In this document: positions 9,163-17,611 of the stretch, piece after piece
Layout of the letters: the number at the start of each line of letters is the position of its first letter
How positions within the stretch are numbered: the first letter of the stretch is position 1
Assembly (NCBI GenBank): GCA_003165415.1
Contig: PLUC01000116.1
Coordinates: forward strand, 1-40,300
Direction of reading: 5' to 3'
DNA length: 40,300 nucleotides
Origin: Holophagaceae bacterium
GTDB lineage: Bacteria > Acidobacteriota > Holophagae > Holophagales > Holophagaceae
The notes under the pieces: model-generated
Databases searched by the model: none
The model's input: only the letters and a program-made list of their open reading frames with translations
What the model was told of the DNA's origin: nothing
Program-made: the position numbers and the translations under genes

Positions 9163-9549
9163 GCCCGTCCTGCTTACCATTGGACGGCAGGTCTGGTTAC
9201 GATTGGACGGTAGGCCATACTGGCCGGCGTAGGCCGCCTGACCGCGCGGGAACTGGAGGCAAGGTGAAATTCAAGCACAATGCACCCAATGCCGGTCCCA
9301 CGCCGCCCGTCTACCCCGGTCAACGCCATGTGGACTTCGCCATCATCGCCAGAATGGACCTTGGAGAGGTGGTCTTCGAGCCCATGCGCCCCTCCCTGCG
9401 TGAGGTCGACCCGCGGCCTTGACCGCTGGAACCACTTTTTGCCTTGCGTCTCCTGCAATGTCGTGGCAATCTGATAGGCCTTGTCTTGGGCTCCGCAAGT
9501 GCGCGCCTCTTCCCGGCTCCGCCGCCCAAGCCTCCTTCGCGAGGATGTC

Positions 9550-9861
9550 ATGTACGCAGTGATTCAAACCGGTGGCAAGCAGTACCGAGTGGCCGAAGGG
9601 GAAATCCTCCGGGTCGAACTGCTGGAAAAGGAACTCAAGGAAGCTTTCACCTTCGACCGCGTGCTCCTGGTGGACAACGAAGGCGAGCTGAAGGTCGGCA
9701 AGCCCACCCTCGAGGGCGCCACGGTGTCGGCGGAAGTGATCTGCCATGACCGCCGCAAGAAGGTATTCATCTTCAAGAAGAAGCGGACCACCACCTACCA
9801 GCGCACCCAGGGCCATCGGCAGGGCTACACCGAAGTCCGCATCACCGGGATCCAGGCTTAA
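9550..9861 (+). CDS. rplU: 50S ribosomal protein L21
   Basis: MYAVIQTGGKQYRVAEGEILRVELLEKE...KKVFIFKKKRTTTYQRTQGHRQGYTEVRITGI. Confidence 0.98.
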   Translation: MYAVIQTGGKQYRVAEGEILRVELLEKELKEAFTFDRVLLVDNEGELKVGKPTLEGATVSAEVICHDRRKKVFIFKKKRTTTYQRTQGHRQGYTEVRITGIQA

Positions 9862-9890
9862 TTCGAATCTGAACTGCAGAGAGGTTTGTC

Positions 9891-10151
9891 ATGGCTCACA
9901 AAAAAGGCGTAGGCTCAAGCCGCAACGGCCGGGATTCCAACGCTCAGCGTCTCGGGGTGAAGGCCTTCGGCGGCCAGCAGGTGACCGCCGGCTCCATCAT
10001 CGTCCGGCAGCGCGGCACCCGCTTCAAGATGGGCGTCAACGTCGGCATGGGGACCGACCACACGCTGTTCGCCAAGGTGGAAGGCAAGGTACGTTTCCAG
10101 GATAAGGGCCAGCATGGCCGTTTCATTCATGTGGATCCCCTCGAAGCTTGA
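9891..10151 (+). CDS. rpmA: 50S ribosomal protein L27
   Basis: [65 protein letters not shown]. Confidence 0.98.
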   Translation: MAHKKGVGSSRNGRDSNAQRLGVKAFGGQQVTAGSIIVRQRGTRFKMGVNVGMGTDHTLFAKVEGKVRFQDKGQHGRFIHVDPLEA

Positions 10152-10166
10152 TCCACGCCATTCTTA

Positions 10167-10209
10167 GTGGGGGCGCGCGGCCATAGGTCTGCGCGCTCCT
10201 TCGATTTTA
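10167..10209 (+). terminator. Terminator-like hairpin between rpmA and obgE
   Basis: GGGGGCGCGCGGCC ata GGTCTGCGCGCTCC followed by ttcgATTTT. Confidence 0.6.
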
Positions 10210-10219
10210 TAGGCAGCCC

Positions 10220-11224
10220 ATGTTCCTTGACCATTTGACGCTCCACCTGGAAGCCGGCCACGGCGGCCCCGGGGCCACCAGCTTCCGGCGCGAGAAATTC
10301 GCCGAGAAGGGCGGTCCCGACGGCGGCGACGGCGGCCTGGGCGGATCCATCGCCATCCGGGCCGACCAGGGCCTGAACACCCTGAACCCCTTCCGCAACC
10401 AGCGCACCTTCTGCGCCGGGCGCGGCGGGCCCGGCGCCGGGGGCCTCTGTTCCGGCAGCGACGGTGAGAGCCTGGTGCTGGACGTGCCCCTGGGCACCGT
10501 GCTCCGGGACGCCGCCAGCGGCGAGTTCCTGGCGGAGCTGCTGGAGCCCGGCCAGACCGTCTGCGTGGCCCGGGGCGGGCGCGGCGGGCAGGGCAACAAC
10601 CACTTCAAGAGCTCCACCAACCGCACCCCCAGGCATTCCCAGCCGGGCGAGGAGGGGGAGGTCCGGGACGTGGACCTGGAGCTGAAGCTCATCGCCGACG
10701 TGGGCCTGCTGGGCTTTCCCAACGCCGGCAAATCCACCCTGGTGAGCCGCGTCTCGGCCGCCCGGCCGAAGATCGCCAACTACCCGTTCACCACCCTGGA
10801 ACCGCAATTGGGGGTGGTGGCCGTGGACGAGCTGGTGAGCTTCGTCATCGCCGACATCCCGGGGCTGATCGAGGGCGCCGCCGGCGGCGCCGGGCTGGGC
10901 ATCCAGTTCCTCCGCCACGTGGAGCGCACCCGCATGCTCCTGCACCTGGTGGATCTGGCGGATCCCATGGTGGAGCCGGAGCAGGCGGTCAAGGTCATCC
11001 AGGACGAGCTCAAGGCCTTCTCCCCGGTGCTGGCGGCCAAACCCTGCTGGCTGGTGGGCACCAAGCTGGACGCCCTGCAGGACCCCGATCGCCGGATCCG
11101 GTTCGAGGCGCTCTGCCGGGCCCGCGGGCAGGAGCCCATCCTCATCTCCGGCGTCACCGGCGAAGGGATCCGTCCGCTGGTGTTCGCCGTGGCCGACGCC
11201 CTGGCCGAGCTGCGGAAGGCATGA
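10220..11224 (+). CDS. obgE: GTPase ObgE/CgtA
   Basis: Obg fold MFLDHLTLHLEAGHGGPGATSFRREKFAEKGGPDGGDGG; G1 GFPNAGKSTLVSRVSAARPKIANYPFTTLEPQLG. Confidence 0.97.
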   Translation: MFLDHLTLHLEAGHGGPGATSFRREKFAEKGGPDGGDGGLGGSIAIRADQGLNTLNPFRNQRTFCAGRGGPGAGGLCSGSDGESLVLDVPLGTVLRDAASGEFLAELLEPGQTVCVARGGRGGQGNNHFKSSTNRTPRHSQPGEEGEVRDVDLELKLIADVGLLGFPNAGKSTLVSRVSAARPKIANYPFTTLEPQLGVVAVDELVSFVIADIPGLIEGAAGGAGLGIQFLRHVERTRMLLHLVDLADPMVEPEQAVKVIQDELKAFSPVLAAKPCWLVGTKLDALQDPDRRIRFEALCRARGQEPILISGVTGEGIRPLVFAVADALAELRKA

Positions 11225-11838
11225 AACCCATGCGCGTCGGGCTGCTGGGAGGCACCTTCAATCCACCCCATTTCGGGCACCTGAAGCTGGCGGAGATCGC
11301 CCTGGAGGAACTGGGGCTGGACCAGGTCCGCTTCATCCCCACCGCCAGCCCGCCGCACAAGCCGGTCCCCCCCGGGGATCCGGACGGCGCCGCCCGGATC
11401 CGGCTGCTGGGCACAGCCCTGGCCGCCGGCTCCCCCTTCCTGGTGGAACCCCTGGAAGTGCTGCGGGGCGGCACCAGCTTCACGGTGGACACCCTGGAGG
11501 CCCTTTCGGCCCGGGAGGCCTGCGGCTGGATCTGGCTCATGGGCAGCGACCAGCTGGCCGGGTTCCCCGCCTGGCGGCGGCCCGGGCGGATCCTCGAGCT
11601 GGCCTCCCTGGCGGTGGCGCCCCGGCCCGGGTGCCCGGGCCGGGACCTGCCGGAAATCCTCGCGGGCCGGGCGCGGGCCCGCTGGTCCGGCGGGCCGGGC
11701 GAGCTGGTCTGGCTCTCCGGCACCGGCCTGGATCTTGCATCCACGGAACTGCGGGAGGAACTGGGCCGGGGGGAGAACCCCGATGGGATTCCCCCCCAAG
11801 TTATGGCTGCGATTTTGCGCGAACGACGGTACCGTTAA
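11221..11838 (+). CDS. nadD: Nicotinate-nucleotide adenylyltransferase
   Basis: MRVGLLGGTFNPPHFGHLKLAEIALEELGLDQVRFIPTASPPHK; LMGSDQLAGFPAWRR; SSTELREEL-like C-terminus. Confidence 0.95.
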   Translation: MKPMRVGLLGGTFNPPHFGHLKLAEIALEELGLDQVRFIPTASPPHKPVPPGDPDGAARIRLLGTALAAGSPFLVEPLEVLRGGTSFTVDTLEALSAREACGWIWLMGSDQLAGFPAWRRPGRILELASLAVAPRPGCPGRDLPEILAGRARARWSGGPGELVWLSGTGLDLASTELREELGRGENPDGIPPQVMAAILRERRYR

Positions 11839-11856
11839 CCATGCATGGGAGATTCA

Positions 11857-12110
11857 GTAAACAACCCCTGCCGAATGGAAAGAGCCTTCCGCTGCACAAG
11901 GACAAACCCGATGCGCGAATTCAGGACGGTTTACGACGCCCCTTGCAGAACTGGAAAGTTCAGCAAACCTGGCTATGTTCCGACTCGCGTTCACGTCGCT
12001 GTGTGCCAGGTTCCCACAGGGTTTCATTTCGTTATTATTTCGCCAACCCGAATGGGTGTCAAGCATCCATTTCTTCCCGCCCTAAAGGACGGAGTTTCCT
12101 GGACAAGCAG
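11857..12110 (+). ncRNA. Candidate structured RNA / non-autonomous IS200-IS605-type element, copy 2 (internally shortened)
   Basis: Homologous to 6521-6902 from GTAAAC to GGACAA; compensated stems; about 128 nt shorter in the middle; ends flush with ATGA of rsfS at 12111. Confidence 0.7.
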
Positions 12111-12491
12111 ATGAACCTTGATAAACGGCTTGTGAGCGTCATTGAAGCGGCACGCTCCAAGAAGGCCTTCCGGATCCGGTTGCTGGACGTGTCGGGCATC
12201 GCCAGCTTCACCGATACCTTCGCGTTCATGTGCGGCGGCAGCGACCGCCAGAACCGGGCCGTGGCCGACGCCATCGAGGAGGCCCTCAAGTTCGCCGGGG
12301 TGCGCCCCCTCTCCACCGAGGGCGCCCAGAACGGCAACTGGATCCTGCTGGACTACGGGGACTTCATCATCCACGTCATGGACGAGGAAACGCGCAGTTT
12401 CTACAACCTGGAAGGCCTCTGGAGCGGCGGGCGCGAACTGCAGCTCCCGGTCGAGGCCGTTCCCGGCTCCACCGACAAATCCGAGAGGTAG
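12111..12491 (+). CDS. rsfS: Ribosomal silencing factor RsfS
   Basis: MNLDKRLVSVIEAARSKKAFRIRLLDVSGIASFTDTFAFMCGGSDRQNRAVADAIEEALK...GNWILLDYGDFIIHVMDEETRSFYNLEGLW. Confidence 0.95.
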   Translation: MNLDKRLVSVIEAARSKKAFRIRLLDVSGIASFTDTFAFMCGGSDRQNRAVADAIEEALKFAGVRPLSTEGAQNGNWILLDYGDFIIHVMDEETRSFYNLEGLWSGGRELQLPVEAVPGSTDKSER

Positions 12492-12495
12492 CACC

Positions 12496-13746
12496 ATGCA
12501 GAATCAGCACAGCGCCTTCGATGCCATGCAGGCCCGCCTGCGCGTGGCCGCCGGGCTCTACGGACTGGAGGACGCCCTCTTCCAGGTGTTCATCGCCCCC
12601 ACCCGGTCCATCATCGTGAGCTGTCCAGTGCACATGGACGACGGCCGATGGGAAGTGTTCACCGGCTACCGGGTGCAGCACAACATGGCCCGCGGTCCGG
12701 CCAAGGGCGGGATCCGCTACGACCCGCGCCTCACCCTGGACGAGGTCAAGGCCGGCGCCGCCTGGAACACCTGGAAGACCGCCGTGGTGGACGTCCCCTT
12801 CGGCGGCGGCAAGGGCGGCGTGGTCTGCGATCCCACCACCATGAGCGAGGGCGAGCTGGAGCGGCTCACCCGGCGCTACATCGCCGAGATCATGGACCTG
12901 CTGGGGCCCGACCGGGACGTGCCCGGCATCGACATGGGCACCAACTCCCAGGTGATGGCCTGGGTGCTGGACACCTACACCATGCACACCCGCAAGACCG
13001 AGAACGCCGTGGTCACCGGCAAGCCCATCTCCCTGGGCGGCAGCCTGGGCCGCACCGAGGCCACCGGGCGGGGCATCCTGATATCGGCCCGGGAGGCCAT
13101 GCAGCGCCTGGGCAAGCCCCTGGCCGGCGCCACCCTGGCGGTGCAGGGCTTCGGCAACGTGGGCTCCCAGAGCGCGCGCCTGCTGCACGAGGCCGGCGCC
13201 CGCATGGTGGCGGTGTCGGACCTCAAGGGGGCCATCCGCAACGACCGCGGCATCGACACCCACGCCCTGCTGAAGTACCACTCAGAGAACAAGACCGTGG
13301 TGGGGTTCAAGGGCGCCGAGGCGATGGACCCCCGGGAGCTGCTCACCATGCAGGTGGACATCCTGGTGCCCGCCGCCACCGAGAACCAGATCACCGAGGA
13401 CAACGCCGCCAAGGTGCGGGCCAAGGTGGTGGTGGAAGGGGCCAACGGCCCCACCTCGCCCGAGGCCGACCCCATCCTGCTGGACAACGGCGTGCTGGTG
13501 GTGCCCGACATCCTGGCCAACGCCGGCGGCGTCACCGTCAGCTACTTCGAGTGGGTGCAGAACCGGCTGGGCTTCTACTGGCGCGAGCGGGAAGTGAACG
13601 AGCGGCTGGTGGAGTACATGACCCACGCCTTCCAGGCGGTGTTCGCCACCACCGACAAGTTCAAGACCAACCCGCGCATCGGGGCCTACATCCTGGCCCT
13701 GGACCGGGTCAGCCAGGCCCTGCACGACCGGGGCTTCTACGCCTAG
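12496..13746 (+). CDS. Glu/Leu/Phe/Val dehydrogenase (glutamate dehydrogenase)
   Basis: GYRVQHNMARGPAKGGIRYDPRLTLDEVKAGAAWNTWKTAVVDVPFGGGKGGV; VQGFGNVGSQSA; C-terminal Rossmann domain. Confidence 0.95.
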   Translation: MQNQHSAFDAMQARLRVAAGLYGLEDALFQVFIAPTRSIIVSCPVHMDDGRWEVFTGYRVQHNMARGPAKGGIRYDPRLTLDEVKAGAAWNTWKTAVVDVPFGGGKGGVVCDPTTMSEGELERLTRRYIAEIMDLLGPDRDVPGIDMGTNSQVMAWVLDTYTMHTRKTENAVVTGKPISLGGSLGRTEATGRGILISAREAMQRLGKPLAGATLAVQGFGNVGSQSARLLHEAGARMVAVSDLKGAIRNDRGIDTHALLKYHSENKTVVGFKGAEAMDPRELLTMQVDILVPAATENQITEDNAAKVRAKVVVEGANGPTSPEADPILLDNGVLVVPDILANAGGVTVSYFEWVQNRLGFYWREREVNERLVEYMTHAFQAVFATTDKFKTNPRIGAYILALDRVSQALHDRGFYA

Positions 13747-16220
13747 AACACCCGAAGGAAGGCCACCATCCCGTTGATGGAGCGCACCCCCGGCATGTCG
13801 CTCAGCAGGCCCATGCCCAGGTCCAGGCGCACGGCGGTGAACACCCAGAACCCCGGCAGGTCCCCGGCGACGCCCAGGCCGGCATAGTCCCAGGTGCGCT
13901 GGTCGTCCAGGGTACGGAACCGGGCGCCGTCCAGGGAGAGCGTGAGCCGCATGCTCGGGCCGGAAGGGAACACCACCCCGGCCTTGGCATAGGTCAGCCG
14001 GTCGGCGTCGACGGCGTTGGTGCGCAGGCCGGCGATCCGCACATCGCCGCCGGTACCGCCAATGTTCAGGGAATTGAAGCGGTCGAAGCCCTGGCCCGCG
14101 GCCCAGCCGGTCTCCCCGTGCAGCCAGCCGCCGAGGCCCATCTGGTAGTCGTAGCCGGCGCTGCCGCCCCAGCGCTGGAAGCGGCCCTGGTCCGGCACCG
14201 CCTCCAGCGCGCCCGGGGGACCGTAGACCCCTTCAGGGCGCTGGCCCTGGCCATAATAGCCGGCGAACTGAAGTCCCGAGCCGTTCCAGGAGAGCCTGCC
14301 CCGCCATTGGCGGGTCAGCCCCGAAGGCGGGAGGGTGAAGCCTGGGGTGCGGTACTCGTTCTGCAGGGGCAGGGAGAAAATGTCCTCCTCGAAGCGCTCC
14401 GAGCCCGCGAAGCGGAACCCGGCGCCCAGGTCGTGGCCCAAAGTCAGGTTCAAGGTCCCGAACCTCCGGCCTACCCCCTGCTGGGCCTGGAGTTGGCCGT
14501 CGACGATGGGCCGCTCGGTGGCGGCCAGGAGCAGGGAGGTGCTGTTGACGGAAAAATCGAAACCACCCAGGGCTGTGGGCACCATGACCTGGACCTGGTT
14601 GTAGATGATGGCCGTGAGGATGCTGATCTGGACACCCCGGTCGAAGGCGTTGTAATCGAAGTAGGCCAGCCCCCCCAGGGGCATCACCGGAAAGGGGAGG
14701 GTGGGGTCCACCAGCAGCACGGCGGCCAGGGCCCGGCCGGAACTCTTGAGCTTTTCCTCCACCTTCCGGGTTCCGTCCGCCTGCTTGTTGAAGTAGCGGA
14801 TGCCGTCCAGCGTCTGCTGCATCATGGTGCCATCGGAACTCCGGGCCGCCTGACGGGCGGTGGCGAAGCCCGGATCGTTGGTCTGGAAATCCGAGTAGAC
14901 CAGGGTCCGCTGCACCTGGGCCACCGTGTCGCCAACCAGCCAGCGGTCGAAGCTCTTGATCTTCACCACGCGCCAGGTGCCGGCGCCGGCCTCACCGTAG
15001 GTGAGCACCCGGTCCTCGGACTTGACCATGCCCGACAAGCCGGAGCGCTTGCTGCGCTCTTCCAGGATCCGCCCGCCGGCTTCATCCACCAGCAGTTCGC
15101 CCATGGGCAGCAGCGGATTCCCGTCCACCGGCTCGAACCGGATCCGGCGCTGCCCCGGGCCGCCCGGGCCGCCGTCATGGTAGCGGTAGCGCTCGGTGAG
15201 GTTGAGGGCCACCGGCGCGGCGAGGCTGGCGCGGCTTTCCACGATCGGCAGCTGCAGCCCGGGGTGCAGCTTGGCCTTCACCCCGTTGAGGCGGATCCCT
15301 TCCTGGAGGAGCTCTTCCGGCTCTCCGGCCGCCTCGAAGAAGCGGAAGCTGAAGCCCACGTCGGCCCCGAGGCCTTGTTCCGCCTGGAGGTGCAACTCCT
15401 CCGTGAGCCTGCCCCGGCGGTTCCGGGCCAGGACCCGGTCGGCCAGCTGCCGGGCCCGCACCCGCGCCAGCAGGGCGCCCACATCGTAGGTGTCGGCGGC
15501 GGCGATCTTCACTTCATGGCGCTCGGCGGGCGGCGGCGCGGGCGTCCATTCGCTCCCCTGGAACCGCCAGCGGCGGGCCTCGCCGGTGCGGGGCCGGCGC
15601 AGGGTGAGATCGCCCAGGCCCCCTTCCACCTGGGTGAAGCCCTCGGGCAGCAGGGCCGCCAGGCGGGCTGAGGGACCCCCGGCCGGAACCACCAGGCGCC
15701 CCCCGTCGCCCATGAGCTCGGACAGGCCGGCCCCGGGATCCGCGGGCAGCCACAGGGTCCAGGGCCGGCCGGGGAACTGGGTCTGGGCCTGCAGGAGCCG
15801 GTCCCGCCAGAGGCCGGGATCGGCGCCCAGGTCTTCGGGCAGCAGGGCCCCGCCCTGGACCGCCCCCCAGGCGGACTCGTCCCAGATGGGTTCGGCCTTG
15901 GCCTCGAAGCCCAGGTACAAGGTGACCGCCGGATCCTGGGCCTTGAGCGCCTGGCTGGCCGCCAGCAGCAGCGGCAGGCGGTCGGGCCCGGCCGGCAGCA
16001 GGATGCGCACGGCTGGGACGCCCAGATCGGGCGCGACCTGGCGCGACCATTTCTGGTGCATGGCCTCCACCTGGGCCGGGTCCCGGGCGTCCCTGGGCAC
16101 CCAGTCGGCCCCGGCGGCGTCCCGCAGATCGAGCACCCGCGGTGGTTCGGTCCCCACCTGGAGCGGCGCCTGGGCCGGCAGCGCCAGGAATACGAAGGAC
16201 AGGATCATGGACCGTAGCAA
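13743..16220 (-). CDS. Uncharacterised exported protein with probable C-terminal outer-membrane beta-barrel
   Basis: Signal-peptide-like MILSFVFLALPAQA (ATG start at 16208 possible, TTG at 16220); amphipathic strand-rich C-terminal half ending ...NGMVAFLRVF with terminal Phe. Confidence 0.7.
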   Translation of the reverse strand: MLRSMILSFVFLALPAQAPLQVGTEPPRVLDLRDAAGADWVPRDARDPAQVEAMHQKWSRQVAPDLGVPAVRILLPAGPDRLPLLLAASQALKAQDPAVTLYLGFEAKAEPIWDESAWGAVQGGALLPEDLGADPGLWRDRLLQAQTQFPGRPWTLWLPADPGAGLSELMGDGGRLVVPAGGPSARLAALLPEGFTQVEGGLGDLTLRRPRTGEARRWRFQGSEWTPAPPPAERHEVKIAAADTYDVGALLARVRARQLADRVLARNRRGRLTEELHLQAEQGLGADVGFSFRFFEAAGEPEELLQEGIRLNGVKAKLHPGLQLPIVESRASLAAPVALNLTERYRYHDGGPGGPGQRRIRFEPVDGNPLLPMGELLVDEAGGRILEERSKRSGLSGMVKSEDRVLTYGEAGAGTWRVVKIKSFDRWLVGDTVAQVQRTLVYSDFQTNDPGFATARQAARSSDGTMMQQTLDGIRYFNKQADGTRKVEEKLKSSGRALAAVLLVDPTLPFPVMPLGGLAYFDYNAFDRGVQISILTAIIYNQVQVMVPTALGGFDFSVNSTSLLLAATERPIVDGQLQAQQGVGRRFGTLNLTLGHDLGAGFRFAGSERFEEDIFSLPLQNEYRTPGFTLPPSGLTRQWRGRLSWNGSGLQFAGYYGQGQRPEGVYGPPGALEAVPDQGRFQRWGGSAGYDYQMGLGGWLHGETGWAAGQGFDRFNSLNIGGTGGDVRIAGLRTNAVDADRLTYAKAGVVFPSGPSMRLTLSLDGARFRTLDDQRTWDYAGLGVAGDLPGFWVFTAVRLDLGMGLLSDMPGVRSINGMVAFLRVF

Positions 16221-16290
16221 AGAACCTCCAAGGTGCGGACAGACTCCAGTCTATCGTTTCGGGGCTTTGCTTCTTTACAGGATATCCTTA

Positions 16291-16392
16291 GGGGCCGTTG
16301 CGAAATAATCTGTGCAGTTCAGATTATTTCGCTACGGTCCTTTATGCCGGGGCCGCACTGAACTGTTCGGGCTAATTTCGGATAACGGCTTA
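16291..16392 (-). repeat. Short palindromic repeat element, copy B
   Basis: Reverse complement TAAGCCGTTATCCGAAATTAGCCCGAACAG...CGGCCCCGGCATAAAGGACCGTAGCGAAATAATCTGAACTGCACAGATTATTTCGCAACGGCC aligns along its length with 40137-40240. Confidence 0.8.
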
Positions 16393-16413
16393 CCTTTGTT
16401 CTGGAAGATCACC

Positions 16414-17601
16414 ATGCGCTACACCGTTAAATTTACAACTGTCGCCGGGGAGCTCCTGACCCGGGATTTCGAGGGCACCTCCATTCCCGAAGTGCGGGAC
16501 CGGGTCCTGGCCGAAGGCCATTTCCCCATGGAAGTGAAGCGTTCCGGGGCGGCCTTCCGCCGCCAGCGGACCATCTCGGCCGCCTCCCTGATCCTGTTCA
16601 ACCAGGAACTGCTGGCTTTGCTCAGGGCCGGCATTCCCCTGCTGCAGTCCCTGGAACTGCTGGTGGGCCACGGCAAGGACCCGCTGCTGCGCAACTCCCT
16701 GGACCGGGTGGTGGAACTGCTGAAGGAGGGCATGTCCTTCTCCGAAGCCCTGGAGCAGGTGGGCACCTTCCCCCCGGTCTACCGGGCCAACGTGGTGGCG
16801 GGCGAGCGGAGCGGCACCCTGCCGGAGGTGATCGGCCGCTGGCTGTCGTTCCAGGCCTTCGCCCAGAACAGCCGCCGGCGCATCGTCGAGGCCATGGTCT
16901 ACCCGATGTTCCTGGTGGTGGTGATGATCATCGCCCTGGCGGTGATCTTCAACGTGGTCCTGCCGCGGTTCTCCGAGATCTACTCCGGCAGCGGCATCGA
17001 GATGCCCGCGGCCACCGCGCTGCTCCTGGACATGGGCGAGTTCGTGCGCAAGACCATCTACTTCCAGGCGGCCGGCCTGGTGGTGCTGGGCTTCTTCCTG
17101 CGCTGGATGTTCACCACCGAGGCGGGCAAGCGCATCTGGGAGCAGTTCATCCTGATCATCCCCCGCATGGGGACCCTGTACCGGATGTACCACTCCTCCA
17201 TCTTCACCCGCACCCTGGGGGTGCTGCTGGCAGGGGGCATGCCCGTGCTCCAGGCCCTGGAGGTGATCCAGCGCACCACCCCCAGCGAGCGCATGCGCCT
17301 GCGCCTGCTCAACGTCACCGAGCTGGTGCGGGCCGGGTCCTCCCTGCACCTGGCCCTGGACCAGTCCAAGCTGCTGGATCCCCTGGCGGTGGAGATGACC
17401 CGGGTGGGCGAGCAGTCCTCGGCCCTGCCCGACATGCTCAACCACGTGGCCGACTTCTTCGACCAGGAAGTGGAGAAGGCCACCACCGCCGTCACCACCC
17501 TCATCGGCCCGATCCTCATCCTGGCCATGGGCGTGATGGTCCTGGGCCTCCTGCTGGCGGTCTACGTGCCCCTGTTCAACGCCGGCAGCATGGTTCACTA
17601 G
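16414..17601 (+). CDS. Type II secretion / type IV pilus inner membrane protein, GspF/PilC family
   Basis: MRYTVKFTTVAGELLTRDFEGTSIPEVRDRVLAEGHFPMEV; two T2SSF domains (LLALLRAGIPLLQSLELL; GVLLAGGMPVLQALEVI). Confidence 0.92.
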   Translation: MRYTVKFTTVAGELLTRDFEGTSIPEVRDRVLAEGHFPMEVKRSGAAFRRQRTISAASLILFNQELLALLRAGIPLLQSLELLVGHGKDPLLRNSLDRVVELLKEGMSFSEALEQVGTFPPVYRANVVAGERSGTLPEVIGRWLSFQAFAQNSRRRIVEAMVYPMFLVVVMIIALAVIFNVVLPRFSEIYSGSGIEMPAATALLLDMGEFVRKTIYFQAAGLVVLGFFLRWMFTTEAGKRIWEQFILIIPRMGTLYRMYHSSIFTRTLGVLLAGGMPVLQALEVIQRTTPSERMRLRLLNVTELVRAGSSLHLALDQSKLLDPLAVEMTRVGEQSSALPDMLNHVADFFDQEVEKATTAVTTLIGPILILAMGVMVLGLLLAVYVPLFNAGSMVH

Positions 17602-17611
17602 CCTTACTGAG

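Noticed and set aside
9180-9422. 80-aa ORF MDGRSGYDWTVGHTGRR...
   Set aside because: No recognisable domain and weak start context; treated as possible relic, not called as CDS.
12648-15671. 1007-aa plus-strand ORF spanning glutamate dehydrogenase and the OMP gene
   Set aside because: Low-complexity, high-GC shadow frame; the real genes in other frames have recognisable domains or a signal peptide.
16312-16413. 34-aa N-terminal extension of GspF (MQFRLFRYGPLCRGRTELFG...)
   Set aside because: This stretch is the translated palindromic repeat (same peptide appears antisense at 40217); GspF starts at the ATG at 16414.
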